A stretch of DNA of 64,000 bases from Methylibium petroleiphilum PM1 (GTDB lineage: Bacteria > Pseudomonadota > Gammaproteobacteria > Burkholderiales > Burkholderiaceae_C), in the NCBI RefSeq assembly GCF_000015725.1, contig NC_008825.1, forward strand, positions 1,426,001-1,490,000, in the 5' to 3' direction. The notes beneath the pieces were generated by a model. That model saw only the letters and a list, made by a program, of their open reading frames with translations, was not told where the DNA came from and did not search any database. This document shows positions 38,241-47,625 of the stretch, piece by piece. Each line of letters opens with the position of its first letter. Position 1 is the stretch's first letter. Made by a program: the position numbers and the translations under genes.

Positions 38241-39680
38241 ATGAGCGAACACAGCTTCTACTGGCACGACTACGAAACCTTCGGGCGCTGGCCGCGGCGC
38301 GACCGGCCGGCGCAGTTCGCTGGCGTGCGCACCGACGCCGAGCTCAACGAGATCGGTCCGCCGCTGATGCACTACTGCCAGCCCGCGCCCGATTTCCTGC
38401 CCGACCCCGAATCGTGCCTGCTGACCGGCATCCTGCCGCAGACCTGCCTCGAGCAGGGCCTGCCGGAACATGCTTTTGCTGCCGCCATCGAGCGCGAGCT
38501 GGCGGCGCCGGGCACGGTGGGCGTGGGCTACAACACCATCCGCTTCGACGACGAGGTGACGCGCCATCTGTTCTGGCGCAACCTGATGGACCCCTATGCC
38601 CGCGAATGGCAGAACGGCTGCGGGCGCTGGGACCTGCTCGACGTGGTGCGCTGCACCTATGCGCTGCGGCCCGAGGGCATCGAATGGCCGCGCCACGAGG
38701 ACGGGCGGGCCTCGTTCAAGCTCGAGCACCTGACGGCGGCCAATGGCCTGGCACATGAGGCGGCACACGACGCGCTGTCGGACGTGCGTGCCACCATCGG
38801 CCTGGCGCGGCTGATCCGCCGGCACCAGCCCCGCCTGTGGGACTTCTGCTTCCGGCTTCACCGCAAGGACGCGGTGATGGCGGAGATCGGTGCCGGTGCG
38901 CGGCGGCCCTTCCTGCACATCTCCGGCATGTACCCGGCCGAGCGGGGTTGCCTCGCCGCGGTGTGGCCGCTCGGCGCTCACCCGACCAACAAGAACGAAC
39001 TGATCGTCTGGGATCTGGCAGCCGACCCCAGCGAACTCTACGGACTCGATGCCGCCGCGATCCGCCAGCGCCTGTTCACCAAGGCCGAAGATCTGCCGGA
39101 GGGCACGACGCGCCTGCCGATCAAGAGCATCCACATCAACAAGTCGCCGATCGTCATCGGCAACCTCAAGACGCTGAGCCCGGCGATGGCCGAGCGCTGG
39201 GGCTACGACGCGGCCCGGGTGCAGCGTCACGCCGACATCGCCCTGGCGCACGACGCGCTGCCACGCGCGCTGTGGGCCGACGTGTTCGCGCGGCCCGCGC
39301 CCGAGCAGGCACCCGACGTCGACGAAGACCTGTATGGCGGCTTCGTCTCCAATGCCGACCGGCGCACGCTCGAGCGGCTGCGTGGGCTGCCGCCGGAAGG
39401 GCTGGCGGGCCAGCGCCCGTCGTTCGAGGACGGGCGCCTGGAGGAACTGCTGTTCCGTTACCGGGCGCGCAACTTTCCGGACACGCTCGATGCCGAGGAG
39501 CGGGCCCAGTGGGAGCAGCATCGCGCCGAGCGGCTGCACCTGGGCGTCGGCGGCGGCAGCAGCCTGGCGGCCTTCTTCGAACGCATCGACGCGCTCAGCG
39601 AGTCGGCCGACGAGCGGGGCCAGGACATCCTGGGCGCGCTCTACGACTACGCCGAGCAGATCGCGCCGTCGGCCCCCTGA
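38241..39680 (+). CDS. sbcB: Exodeoxyribonuclease I
   Basis: 479-residue 3'-5' single-strand exonuclease of recombination and mismatch repair. The DEDD-type motif I is HDYETFG near residue 9; VGYNTIRFDDEV near 91 is motif II, and AAHDALSDVRATIGLA near 178-193 is motif III with the catalytic His-Asp. Length fits SbcB. An ATG at 38229 would add four residues; 38241 gives MSEHSFYWHDYETFG, similar in layout to other SbcB proteins. Located 38 bases after ligE. Confidence 0.95.
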   Translation: MSEHSFYWHDYETFGRWPRRDRPAQFAGVRTDAELNEIGPPLMHYCQPAPDFLPDPESCLLTGILPQTCLEQGLPEHAFAAAIERELAAPGTVGVGYNTIRFDDEVTRHLFWRNLMDPYAREWQNGCGRWDLLDVVRCTYALRPEGIEWPRHEDGRASFKLEHLTAANGLAHEAAHDALSDVRATIGLARLIRRHQPRLWDFCFRLHRKDAVMAEIGAGARRPFLHISGMYPAERGCLAAVWPLGAHPTNKNELIVWDLAADPSELYGLDAAAIRQRLFTKAEDLPEGTTRLPIKSIHINKSPIVIGNLKTLSPAMAERWGYDAARVQRHADIALAHDALPRALWADVFARPAPEQAPDVDEDLYGGFVSNADRRTLERLRGLPPEGLAGQRPSFEDGRLEELLFRYRARNFPDTLDAEERAQWEQHRAERLHLGVGGGSSLAAFFERIDALSESADERGQDILGALYDYAEQIAPSAP

Positions 39681-39702
39681 CGCCCGTGCGCGGAAGCGAA
39701 CG

Positions 39703-40620
39703 ATGAAGATCGGCGTGATGGGCGCGGGGGCCGTGGGCTGCTACTACGGCGGCATGCTGGCGCGTGCCGGCCACGAGCTGGTGCTGGTTGGCCGACCGAC
39801 CCATGTCGAGGCGCTGCAGCAGCGCGGCCTGCGCTTGCAGACGGCGGCCTTCGACGTCGAACTGCCGGTGCGCGCCAGCACCGAGGCGGCGGCGCTGATC
39901 GACGCGGCGCTGGTGCTGTTCTGCGTCAAGTCGACCGACACCGAGGCGGCCGGCCTCGAGCTGCGTGACCACCTGGCGCCGGACGCGCTGGTGCTGAGCC
40001 TGCAGAACGGGGTCGACAACGCCGAACGGCTGCAGGCACTGGTCGGTGTGCCGGTGTGGCCTGCGGTGGTCTTCGTCGCCGCCGAGATGGCCGGTCCCGG
40101 CCACGTGAAGCACAACGGCCGCGGTGAACTGGTGATCGGACCGACCGCCGTGCACGGCACATCGGGCACGCTGGAGGCCGCCGGCCTGCTGGCGCTGCTG
40201 GGCGATGCCGGCGTGCCGGCCGAGACCGGGAACAACGTGGCCGGCGTGCTGTGGGCCAAGCTGGTGCTCAACTGCGCCTACAACGCGCTGTCGGCGTTGA
40301 CGAACCTGCCCTACGGCCCGCTGGTCGCGCGCGAGGGCATCGCGCGCGTGATGGACGACCTGGTGGCCGAGTGCCTGGCCGTGGCCGCTGCCGATGGCGT
40401 TCGGATCCCGGGCGAGGTGCCGGCGTCGGTGCGCCGCATCGCGCAGACCATGCCGGCGCAGTTCTCGTCGACCGCGCAGGACCTGCGCCGCGGGCGCCGC
40501 AGCGAGATCGATCACCTCAACGGCTACGTCGTGCGGCGCGGCGAGGCCACCGGCACGCCAACGCCGGTGAACCGCTGCCTGCACGCGCTGGTGAAGGCCC
40601 TGGAAGCGCCGCCTACCTGA
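39703..40620 (+). CDS. panE: 2-dehydropantoate 2-reductase
   Basis: 305-residue ketopantoate reductase (PanE/ApbA). It reduces ketopantoate to pantoate with NADPH in coenzyme A synthesis. The cofactor motif GAGAVG is at 7-12; the catalytic Lys region VLWAKLVLNCAYNALSALT lies near 186-204 and the C-terminal SEIDHLNGYVVRRGE near 267-281 is the substrate motif. Several paralogues exist in such genomes, so a related 2-oxoacid substrate is possible. Its stop overlaps the FUSC start by one base (TGATG). Confidence 0.92.
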   Translation: MKIGVMGAGAVGCYYGGMLARAGHELVLVGRPTHVEALQQRGLRLQTAAFDVELPVRASTEAAALIDAALVLFCVKSTDTEAAGLELRDHLAPDALVLSLQNGVDNAERLQALVGVPVWPAVVFVAAEMAGPGHVKHNGRGELVIGPTAVHGTSGTLEAAGLLALLGDAGVPAETGNNVAGVLWAKLVLNCAYNALSALTNLPYGPLVAREGIARVMDDLVAECLAVAAADGVRIPGEVPASVRRIAQTMPAQFSSTAQDLRRGRRSEIDHLNGYVVRRGEATGTPTPVNRCLHALVKALEAPPT

Positions 40621-42782
40621 TGCGCGTTCCCTGGCGTCCGCTGCACGCGCTGCCGCTGCATGTCGTCAACGGCATCGGCGTCGCACTCGGCATCTGCCTG
40701 ATCCAGGCGCTGGTGTCGGCGCTGGCCGGCAGCGCGCCGGCGCTGTGGGCGGTCAGCGGCGCGGTCTGCGTCAGCCTGGCCGACTTGCCCGTGGTGCCGC
40801 GGCGCAGCTGGCTCAGGGTGTCGCTGGCGGCGTTCAGCACCTGCGTCGTGACGGCGTTCGTCGTCGCGCTGCGCCTGCATCCGGTGGCGCTCGGCGGCGT
40901 GGTGGCGCTGGTGGCCTTCGCTTCCGCGATGACGCTGGCCTGGGGCCTGCGCGCCGGTCCGGTGTCGTTCGTCGGCATCCTCGCGATCGTGTTCGCGATG
41001 GCGTCGCCGCCTGTGTCGGGCGCGGCTGCGGTGTTCGCGCACACCACCTGGACGGCACTCGGCGCGGCGTTGTACATGGCCTGGGCGATGTTCTGCTCGG
41101 TGATGCTGCAGCGCCGCTATCGAGCGCTGGCCCTGGCTGGCGTGCTGGAGGGGCTGTCCGCCTTGCTGCGGGCGCGCGCCGCATTGCTCGTGCCTTCATC
41201 GCCGCAGGTGCGCGACAGTGACTCGGCCGCCGACCGGCTGCGAACGTGGATCCGCGACGAGACGGCACTCAACGACCGGGTGCAGGCGGCGCGCGATCTG
41301 ATCTTCGAGCGGCCGGACCGCGATACCGAAACGCGGACCTTCGCCGGGTTGCTGGTCACCGCCGTCGATCTGCGCGACACCCTGCTGGCCAGTGAGCTCG
41401 ATCTGGGCTTGCTGGGTGACGATGCGCTGGCGGCTGCGGTGCGCCAGCGGCTCGCCGCCAATCTGGAGGCGCAGGCGGCCGCGCTCGATGCGATGCAGGG
41501 CGCGCTGCGCTACGACGACCCGGTGGAGGCTGCGCACGACAGCGACGACCGCCCGTTGCATGCCTGGGTGGCCGGTGTCTCGATCCCGGCGGGCGACCGG
41601 CGTGAACACCTGCTGCCGGCGCTGGCCGATCGCGCGCAGCACATGATCGACGACCTGCGGCAGATGCGCGCGCTGTTGCGCGGAGAGCTCTTGCCGCTGC
41701 GTTTGACGCAGGAAGAGTTGAGCCTGTTCGTGTCGGTCGAGGGCTGGCCGCTCGCTGCGCTGAAACCACACACCAGCGGGAGATCGCCGGTGCTTCGGCA
41801 CGCCGTGCGCTCGGCCGTCGCGCTCGGGGCGGCCTACTTCATCGGCGAGGCGCTGCCATGGGCCTCGCACCCGCACTGGCTGGTGCTGAGCGTCGCGGTC
41901 GTGCTGCGCGGCAATCTGGAGCAGACGCTCGAGCGGCGCAACGCGCGGCTCGGCGGCACGGTGCTCGGCTGTCTGCTGGTACTCGGGCTGGCGCAACTGC
42001 ACTGGAGCGGCGTGGCCTCGGTGGCCTTCCTGCTGGCGGTCGCGGCCGCGCATGCCTTCGTCAACGTGCGCTATCTGGTCACGGCGATCGCTGCCACAGT
42101 GATGGCCCTGCTGCAGGCCCACCTGGCCGATCCGGCCGCTGGCTTCGCAGTGGCCGAGCGCCTGGCCGATACCGCACTCGGCGCCGGGCTGGCCTGGGCG
42201 TTCTGCTACGTCCTGCCGTCGTGGGAGCGCAACAGCCTCACGCGCGCGCTCGACCGGCTGCTGAACAGCCTGAACGCGCTGGCCATCGAGGTGCTGACCT
42301 GGCCCGAGCCCGGGCGCAGCCGCGCGCCGCTGGGTCTGGCGCGTCGCGAGGCCTATGAGTCCCTCGCCGGGCTGGCCGCGATGGCACAGCGAAGCAGCGT
42401 CGAGCCGGAACGCGTGCGGGTGCCCTTGCAGGCCATCACCGACGCACTGACCCACGGACAGGAAATGCTCGGCCACCTGGCCGCGATGCGGCAGATGCTC
42501 ACCCGCCGGGTCGACGCGCTCGATCGCGAGCCGGCCGAGGCGGTGCTGCGTCGCGCCGCCGCGGCGGTGCACTCCTGCCTCGCGCCGCGCCCGACTTCGG
42601 CTGCCGCCACGCTGGCCGAAGTGGCACCGGCAGCGCTGCCGTCCTTCGAACTGCCGGCCCAGTCGGCAGGGGCGGCGCTGTTGCCGTGGTTCGAGCGCCG
42701 CTCGCAGATGGTGGTACGGGCCGCTCATGGTGTGGCCGCCGCGGTGCAACGGCTGCGCGCGCACGCGCAACGGCGGGTCTGA
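40620..42782 (+). CDS. FUSC-family inner-membrane protein (YccS/AaeB-like)
   Basis: 720-residue membrane protein with two FUSC-type helix blocks, at about 15-165 and 385-540, and two soluble helical domains at about 170-375 and 545-720. This layout fits the YccS/YhfK and AaeB group, some of which export aromatic acids such as 4-hydroxybenzoate. Substrate here is unknown, but an aromatic-acid role would be of interest given the chorismatase elsewhere in the window. It is coupled to panE and followed by a hairpin shared with acnB. Confidence 0.85.
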   Translation: MRVPWRPLHALPLHVVNGIGVALGICLIQALVSALAGSAPALWAVSGAVCVSLADLPVVPRRSWLRVSLAAFSTCVVTAFVVALRLHPVALGGVVALVAFASAMTLAWGLRAGPVSFVGILAIVFAMASPPVSGAAAVFAHTTWTALGAALYMAWAMFCSVMLQRRYRALALAGVLEGLSALLRARAALLVPSSPQVRDSDSAADRLRTWIRDETALNDRVQAARDLIFERPDRDTETRTFAGLLVTAVDLRDTLLASELDLGLLGDDALAAAVRQRLAANLEAQAAALDAMQGALRYDDPVEAAHDSDDRPLHAWVAGVSIPAGDRREHLLPALADRAQHMIDDLRQMRALLRGELLPLRLTQEELSLFVSVEGWPLAALKPHTSGRSPVLRHAVRSAVALGAAYFIGEALPWASHPHWLVLSVAVVLRGNLEQTLERRNARLGGTVLGCLLVLGLAQLHWSGVASVAFLLAVAAAHAFVNVRYLVTAIAATVMALLQAHLADPAAGFAVAERLADTALGAGLAWAFCYVLPSWERNSLTRALDRLLNSLNALAIEVLTWPEPGRSRAPLGLARREAYESLAGLAAMAQRSSVEPERVRVPLQAITDALTHGQEMLGHLAAMRQMLTRRVDALDREPAEAVLRRAAAAVHSCLAPRPTSAAATLAEVAPAALPSFELPAQSAGAALLPWFERRSQMVVRAAHGVAAAVQRLRAHAQRRV

Positions 42783-42790
42783 AAGGAAAA

Positions 42791-42815
42791 CGGCCCGCAG
42801 GAGCTGCGGGCCGTG
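42791..42815. terminator. Bidirectional terminator between FUSC gene and acnB
   Basis: ACGGCCCGCAG and CTGCGGGCCGT pair perfectly around a GAG loop. On the minus strand the stem is followed by TTTTCC, so it mainly ends the acnB transcript; it also lies 8 bases past the FUSC stop. Confidence 0.82.
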
Positions 42816-42838
42816 GCCTCGAGCGGGGTCGCCGGTGA

Positions 42839-45430
42839 TCAGGCGGTGACTTCCTTCGCGACGCTCGCGTACTCGTCGATCTGGTCGAAGTTCATGTAGC
42901 GGTACACGCTGTCGGCGTCCTTGTTGATGATGCCCATCGCCTCGTGGTACTCGGCCACGGTCGGAATCTTGCCGAGCTTCGAGGCGATCGCCGCCAGTTC
43001 GGCCGAGGCCAGGAACACGTTGGTGTTCTTGCCCAGGCGGTTCGGGAAGTTGCGGGTGCTGGTGGAGACGACGGTCGCGCCTTCACGCACCTGGGCCTGG
43101 TTGCCCATGCAGAGGCTGCACCCGGGCATCTCGGTGCGGGCACCGGCGGCGCCGAAGTTGGCGTAGTGGCCTTCCTTGATCAGCTCGCTCTCGTCCATCT
43201 TGGTCGGCGGGGCGACCCACAGCTTGACCGGAATGTCGCGCTGTCCGCCCAGCAGCTTGGCGGCGGCGCGGAAGTGGCCGATGTTGGTCATGCACGAGCC
43301 GATGAAGGCCTCGTCGATCTTGGTGCCGGCGACCTCGGACATGAACTTGGCGTCGTCCGGGTCGTTGGGGCAGCAGACGATCGGTTCCTTGATGTCGGCC
43401 AGATCGATCTCGATCACGGCGGCGTACTCGGCATTCTTGTCGGCCTCGAGCAACTGCGGATTGGCCAGCCAGGCCTCGACCTTCTCGATGCGGCGCTGCA
43501 GGGTGCGGGCGTCGGCATAGCCGTCGGCGATCATGTTCTTCATCAGCACCACGTTGCTGGTGAGGTATTCCTTGATCGGCGCCGGGTTGAGCTTGATGGT
43601 GCAGCCGGCGGCCGAACGCTCGGCCGAGGCGTCGCTCAGCTCGAAGGCCTGCTCCACCTTCAGGTCCGGCAGGCCCTCGATTTCCAGCACGCGGCCGGAG
43701 AACACGTTCTTCTTGCCGGCCTTGGCGACCGTCAGCAGGCCGGCCTTGATCGCGTACAGCGGGATCGCATGCACCAGGTCACGCAGCGTCACGCCCGGCT
43801 GCATCTGGCCCTTGAAGCGCACCAGCACCGATTCGGGCATGTCCAGCGGCATCACGCCGGTGGCCGCGCCGAAGGCGACCAGGCCCGAGCCTGCGGGGAA
43901 GCTGATGCCGATGGGGAAGCGCGTGTGGCTGTCGCCGCCGGTGCCCACGGTGTCGGGCAGCAGCAGGCGGTTGAGCCAGCTGTGGATCACGCCGTCGCCC
44001 GGGCGCAGCGCCACGCCGCCGCGGTTGCTGATGAAGGCGGGCAGCTCGCGGTGCGTCTTCACGTCCACGGGCTTCGGGTAGGCCGCGGTGTGGCAGAAGC
44101 TCTGCATCACCAGGTCGGCGCTGAAGCCCAGGCAAGCCAGGTCCTTCAGTTCGTCGCGCGTCATCGGGCCGGTGGTGTCCTGGCTGCCGACGGTGGTCAT
44201 CTTGGGCTCGCAGTAGGTGCCCGGGCGCACGCCCTGGCCCTCGGGCAGGCCGACCGCGCGGCCGACCATCTTCTGCGCCAGCGTGAAACCGGCCTGGGTC
44301 GCGGCCGGGGCCTTGGGCAGGCGGAAGAGCGTGGATGCGGGGAGGCCGAGAAACTCGCGCGCCTTGCCGGTGAGGCTGCGGCCGATGATCAGGTTGATGC
44401 GGCCGCCGGCGCGCACCTCGTCGAACAGCACCTCGTTCTTCAGCTTGAACTCGACGACGGTGGCGCCGTTCTTCTGGATCTTGCCCTCGTACGGCAGGAT
44501 GTCGACCACGTCGCCCATCTCGAGCTTGGATACGTCCACCTCGATCGGCAGCGAGCCCGAGTCTTCCTGGGTGTTGAAGAAGATCGGCGCGATCTTGCCG
44601 CCCAGCGTGACGCCGCCGAAGCGCTTGTTCGGCACGAAGGGGATGTCCTGGCCGGTGGCCCAGATCACGCTGTTGGTCGCGCTCTTGCGCGACGAGCCGG
44701 TGCCCACCACGTCGCCGACGTAGGCGACCAGGTGGCCCTTCTTCTTCAGGTCGTCGATGAACTGCATCGGACCGCGCTTGCCGTCTTCCTCGGGCTTGAA
44801 GGCCGCACCTTCGCGGGTGTTCTTCAGCATCGCCAGGTAGTGCAGCGGGATGTCCGGGCGGCTCCAGGCATCGGGCGCCGGCGACAGGTCGTCGGTGTTG
44901 GTCTCGCCCGGCACCTTGAAGACGGTGACGGTGATCTTCTTGTCGACCTCGGGGCGCGAGGTGAACCACTCGGCATCGGCCCAGCTCTGGATCACTTCCT
45001 TGGCCTTGGCGTTGCCGGCCTTGGCCTTCTCGGCCACGTCGTGGAAGAAGTCGAACATCAGCAGCGTCCTCTTCAGGCCTTCGGCCGCGACGGCGGCCAC
45101 GTCGGCGTCGTCGAGCAGGTCGATCAGGGGCTTGACGTTGTAGCCACCCACCATCGTGCCCAGCAACTCGGTGGCCTTGGCCTTGGAGATCAGCGCGACC
45201 GCGAGATCGCCGTGCGCCACGGCGGCCAGGAACGAGGCCTTGACCTTGGCGGCGTCGTCGACGCCCGGTGGGACGCGGTGTGTCAGCAGGTCGAGCAGGA
45301 AGGACTCTTCGCCGGCCGGCGGGTTCTTGATCAGCTCGATCAGTTCGGCCACCTGCTTCGCTTCGAGCGGGAGCGGCGGGATGCCGAGCGCGGCGCGTTC
45401 GGCGGCATGTTGGCGATAGGCTTGCAGCAT
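42839..45430 (-). CDS. acnB: Aconitate hydratase B
   Basis: 863-residue AcnB, the main housekeeping aconitase and 2-methylisocitrate dehydratase in proteobacteria. The N-terminal HEAT-like domain (residues 1-160) and the swivel domain precede the catalytic part, the domain order that sets AcnB apart from AcnA. Cluster Cys ligands are in [10 protein letters not shown] and [18 protein letters not shown] is an active-site segment. A GGAG site lies 5 bases before the ATG. No citrate-cycle partner gene is adjacent. Confidence 0.97.
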   Translation of the reverse strand: MLQAYRQHAAERAALGIPPLPLEAKQVAELIELIKNPPAGEESFLLDLLTHRVPPGVDDAAKVKASFLAAVAHGDLAVALISKAKATELLGTMVGGYNVKPLIDLLDDADVAAVAAEGLKRTLLMFDFFHDVAEKAKAGNAKAKEVIQSWADAEWFTSRPEVDKKITVTVFKVPGETNTDDLSPAPDAWSRPDIPLHYLAMLKNTREGAAFKPEEDGKRGPMQFIDDLKKKGHLVAYVGDVVGTGSSRKSATNSVIWATGQDIPFVPNKRFGGVTLGGKIAPIFFNTQEDSGSLPIEVDVSKLEMGDVVDILPYEGKIQKNGATVVEFKLKNEVLFDEVRAGGRINLIIGRSLTGKAREFLGLPASTLFRLPKAPAATQAGFTLAQKMVGRAVGLPEGQGVRPGTYCEPKMTTVGSQDTTGPMTRDELKDLACLGFSADLVMQSFCHTAAYPKPVDVKTHRELPAFISNRGGVALRPGDGVIHSWLNRLLLPDTVGTGGDSHTRFPIGISFPAGSGLVAFGAATGVMPLDMPESVLVRFKGQMQPGVTLRDLVHAIPLYAIKAGLLTVAKAGKKNVFSGRVLEIEGLPDLKVEQAFELSDASAERSAAGCTIKLNPAPIKEYLTSNVVLMKNMIADGYADARTLQRRIEKVEAWLANPQLLEADKNAEYAAVIEIDLADIKEPIVCCPNDPDDAKFMSEVAGTKIDEAFIGSCMTNIGHFRAAAKLLGGQRDIPVKLWVAPPTKMDESELIKEGHYANFGAAGARTEMPGCSLCMGNQAQVREGATVVSTSTRNFPNRLGKNTNVFLASAELAAIASKLGKIPTVAEYHEAMGIINKDADSVYRYMNFDQIDEYASVAKEVTA

Positions 45431-45485
45431 GGTGGACTCCGGGGACGGTAGGAGGAGGGCGGGGGACGAAAGCGGAGGGGCCCGG

Positions 45486-45890
45486 TCAGGCGGCGCGCGG
45501 CACGATGACTTTCAGGCCTTTGAAGTAGAGGCGGAAGAACTCGGCATCTCGGGTGATCAGGCCGTTGCACTGAAGCAAGGCGTGGGCCCCGACGATGAAG
45601 TCGGGCACGTTGCGCTGGCGGGCACCTCCGCGCGAGCGGTAGCGACGCTGCATCTCGCCGGCACGCACCGCGGATTTCTGCTCGACCGCGCTGTAGACGA
45701 TGCCCATGTCCTCGAGCACCTGCACGGCGCGATCGCCTTCCTCGAGCGAGCTGCAGACCTCTGCGATGACGACATCGCAGACGGCGACCGGCCCGCGCGA
45801 CAGCGCGTCGCGCAGCGCGGCCTCGGCCGTGTCGGCCTCGGGGCTCTCGCTGAGGAGTTCGATCAGGACGGAGGAATCGATCGCGATCAT
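45486..45890 (-). CDS. vapC: VapC-family PIN-domain ribonuclease toxin
   Basis: 134-residue PIN-domain protein. The acidic triad is visible as Asp5 ([10 protein letters not shown]), Glu44 ([10 protein letters not shown]) and Asp97 ([12 protein letters not shown]), with Asp115 (LITRDAEFF) as the fourth residue. VapC toxins cleave tRNA or rRNA when their antitoxin is lost. It starts 14 bases after the AbrB-type antitoxin gene, and both are under the operator at 46178-46200. The toxin reading frame is intact. Confidence 0.88.
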   Translation of the reverse strand: MIAIDSSVLIELLSESPEADTAEAALRDALSRGPVAVCDVVIAEVCSSLEEGDRAVQVLEDMGIVYSAVEQKSAVRAGEMQRRYRSRGGARQRNVPDFIVGAHALLQCNGLITRDAEFFRLYFKGLKVIVPRAA

Positions 45891-45904
45891 CGACGGCGGG
45901 GCGC

Positions 45905-46150
45905 TCAGCGATCGACGGGATCGCCGGGGGCCCGACCGCGCACCGCGCGCAAGGCCTCGTCGACCGAGGTGAAGCCGTCGAGCTTGAACTTGCCGCGAGC
46001 GCGAGAGATGGCGTCGTCGACGTTCTTGCGCAGGATGATGCGGCCGCCGTCGAGCTCAACCTTCAGCTGCGTGCCCTTGACCAGCCCGAGGGCGTCACGC
46101 ACGGCCTTGGGCAGAGTGATCTGCCCGCGCTCGGCAACGGTGGCTTCCAT
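45905..46150 (-). CDS. vapB: AbrB/MazE-type antitoxin (VapB)
   Basis: 81-residue antitoxin. The N-terminal swapped-hairpin DNA-binding domain is clear (VAERGQITLPKAVRDALGL, then VELDGGRIILRK to about residue 42); the C-terminal third is charged and would wrap the toxin. It would repress its own promoter together with VapC. It is the first gene of the pair, as usual. Confidence in the family is high; the exact VapB label follows from the PIN partner. Confidence 0.88.
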   Translation of the reverse strand: MEATVAERGQITLPKAVRDALGLVKGTQLKVELDGGRIILRKNVDDAISRARGKFKLDGFTSVDEALRAVRGRAPGDPVDR

Positions 46151-46177
46151 GCTGGCTCCCGTGAATCTGCATCGGTC

Positions 46178-46217
46178 GGTATGTATGAATTATACATACC
46201 TGAATCCGCATATTCAA
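46178..46217 (-). promoter_or_regulatory. vapBC promoter with palindromic operator
   Basis: GGTATGTAT (46178-46186) and ATACATACC (46192-46200) form a perfect 9-bp inverted repeat with a 5-base centre. On the minus strand the palindrome contains TATAAT (46189-46194); TTGAAT (46212-46217) lies 17 bases upstream, a near-ideal sigma-70 promoter. The start codon is 28 bases downstream of the palindrome. Binding by VapB/VapC would block the -10 box. Confidence 0.8.
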
Positions 46218-46274
46218 TCATGGAGCGCACGCCGGCGCCGGCCAGGGCCAGCGCGGCGGGGGTCGATCGGCGTC

Positions 46275-46796
46275 TCAGCGCGCCGCGGCGGTGACGGCCG
46301 CGACCGCGGCGCGCTGCTCCGCGAGGGTGCAGCCATCGACCATGCGCTGGCCGATCTTCTGGTTCATCATCATCGACTTCACGGGGATCTGCAGCCACAC
46401 GACGCCGCTGCGTCTGTCCTCGAGCCGGACGGCGCCGGTGGTGGTTTCCTGCGGCGTCATCACATAGGCCGCCTTGTTGAACACGACCTCGAAGTGGCCC
46501 GGCTTGTTCTGCACCGGGGTCACGCTGACGGTCTGGTTGAACTCGCACTGCGCGGTGCCGGTCAGCACGCGGTTGGAGATTGCCAACTGGTTGTCGCTGA
46601 TCGTCTCGGTCACTTCCGTGGCGAGCGCCAGGCCCTTGGCTTCGGACTTCAGTTCCTTGCGCGACTGCGACACCGGCTTCTTGGCCGGGGCCGGCTTCGC
46701 GGCGGGAGCGGTCTGCGCCTGCGCCAGGGCGGCGCCGCCGGTGGTCATCAGGCCGGCGACCAGCAGCGACAGGGCCAGGGGGGTGATGCGGCTCAT
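46275..46796 (-). CDS. Periplasmic protein of unknown function
   Basis: 173-residue protein. Residues 1-26 form a signal peptide (cleavage near ALAQA), followed by an Ala/Pro/Lys linker to about residue 50 and a predominantly beta-strand domain. Two Cys residues, near 84 (AQCEFNQTV) and 156 (DGCTLAEQR), could form a disulfide. GGAGA lies before the ATG. I do not recognise a named family; similar secreted proteins occur in Burkholderiales. It is upstream of vapBC on the same strand but separated by the toxin-antitoxin promoter. Confidence 0.7.
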   Translation of the reverse strand: MSRITPLALSLLVAGLMTTGGAALAQAQTAPAAKPAPAKKPVSQSRKELKSEAKGLALATEVTETISDNQLAISNRVLTGTAQCEFNQTVSVTPVQNKPGHFEVVFNKAAYVMTPQETTTGAVRLEDRRSGVVWLQIPVKSMMMNQKIGQRMVDGCTLAEQRAAVAAVTAAAR

Positions 46797-47175
46797 CGGT
46801 TCTCCAAGCGAGTATGAAAGTCTTGATTGTCGAACGTGCGGCCGTCAGTTTCGTTGCAAGTTGCATCAGGGTGCGCCGCGGGCGCCCTGCGTCGGACGGG
46901 CGGCCGAGCCGCAGGGTGGCCGACGGCACGAGAGCGCGCAAGCTTTTGGTGCGTTGTCCGGCGAGGCCGGACGTGCGCGAGATCACGACGCCGAGGGTCG
47001 GGGAGGCCGCGCGGCATATCCGGTTGTGCTAGGGAGCATTCGCGGGTCCCGCCTGCCCGGCCGGCACCTCGGCGTGACGCCGTGTCGCCGGCCGATCGGC
47101 GGTTCTTTCGACTGGTTGCAGGCTGTGGGTCGGCAGCGACAGGCGATGCGGCGCGCGTCGTGACATCGGGCCGGT
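46797..47175. other. Intergenic gap, no gene supported
   Basis: 379 bases between the start of the periplasmic protein gene and the end of the ferredoxin gene. Short open frames on the plus strand (for example from 46814) are Arg-rich, lack ribosome sites and look like chance frames in GC-rich sequence. The first 40 bases probably hold the promoter of the minus-strand gene. No hairpin, tRNA or repeat of note was seen. Confidence 0.5.
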
Positions 47176-47502
47176 TCAGCCGCCGGATTCGTCGGACGGG
47201 GGCATGCAGCGTGCCGCAGCCTGCTCGATCACGAGGTCCGAGCGGGCGTGTGCGACGCAGGGCAGGATGATGCCGGCGGCTTTCTCGTCGGCACTGAGCC
47301 CCGGCCATTCGATGCGGTATGCCACCTCGCCGTGGCGCGATTCGCACAGGCAGGCCCGGCAGGTGCCGTTGCGGCAGGAACTGGGCAGGCGGATGCCGGC
47401 GCGCTGCGCGGCGACGAGCAAGGGCACCGACGCGGGTGCGGCGAAGACCCAGCCCGCCGGTTGCACCGTCACCGTATGGATCGCCGTGTCGTCGCTCGTC
47501 AT
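47176..47502 (-). CDS. Plant-type 2Fe-2S ferredoxin
   Basis: 108-residue ferredoxin domain. The cluster ligands follow CX4CX2CX(30)C: Cys43, Cys48, Cys51 and Cys82 (SSCRNGTCRACLCE and ILPCVAHA). The ATG at 47502 starts just before the domain; a further upstream ATG at 47565 would add a polar stretch and is disfavoured. It may pass electrons to an oxygenase or other partner; none is adjacent. The domain stands alone, without reductase fusion. Confidence 0.88.
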   Translation of the reverse strand: MTSDDTAIHTVTVQPAGWVFAAPASVPLLVAAQRAGIRLPSSCRNGTCRACLCESRHGEVAYRIEWPGLSADEKAAGIILPCVAHARSDLVIEQAAARCMPPSDESGG

Positions 47503-47571
47503 GCGGCTGACTCTAGCGGCATGCCGCGCGAGGGTGCCAACGACGGTGCGGCCTTCATCGGACAATCGCTG

Positions 47572-47593
47572 CGATCGATCGATCGATCGATCG
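47572..47593. repeat. CGAT tandem tetranucleotide repeat
   Basis: Five perfect CGAT units plus CG, in the gap between the ferredoxin start and the DUF808 gene, 33 bases before the DUF808 ATG. Each unit contains GATC. Such a short tract can vary in length by slippage, but it is noncoding and its effect is unknown. Confidence 0.7.
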
Positions 47594-47625
47594 TTTGAAC
47601 CGCTCCGGCAACCTCAGGACTCCGA

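Noticed and set aside
42944..45451. Very long open frame on the plus strand (about 835 codons) opposite acnB
   Set aside because: It is a GC-rich antisense shadow of acnB: composition is rich in Val/Gly/His/Arg without motifs, and acnB on the other strand is full length with all catalytic residues.
47572..47593. Start of a CRISPR array
   Set aside because: It is a simple four-base tandem repeat without spacers, and no cas genes lie in the window.
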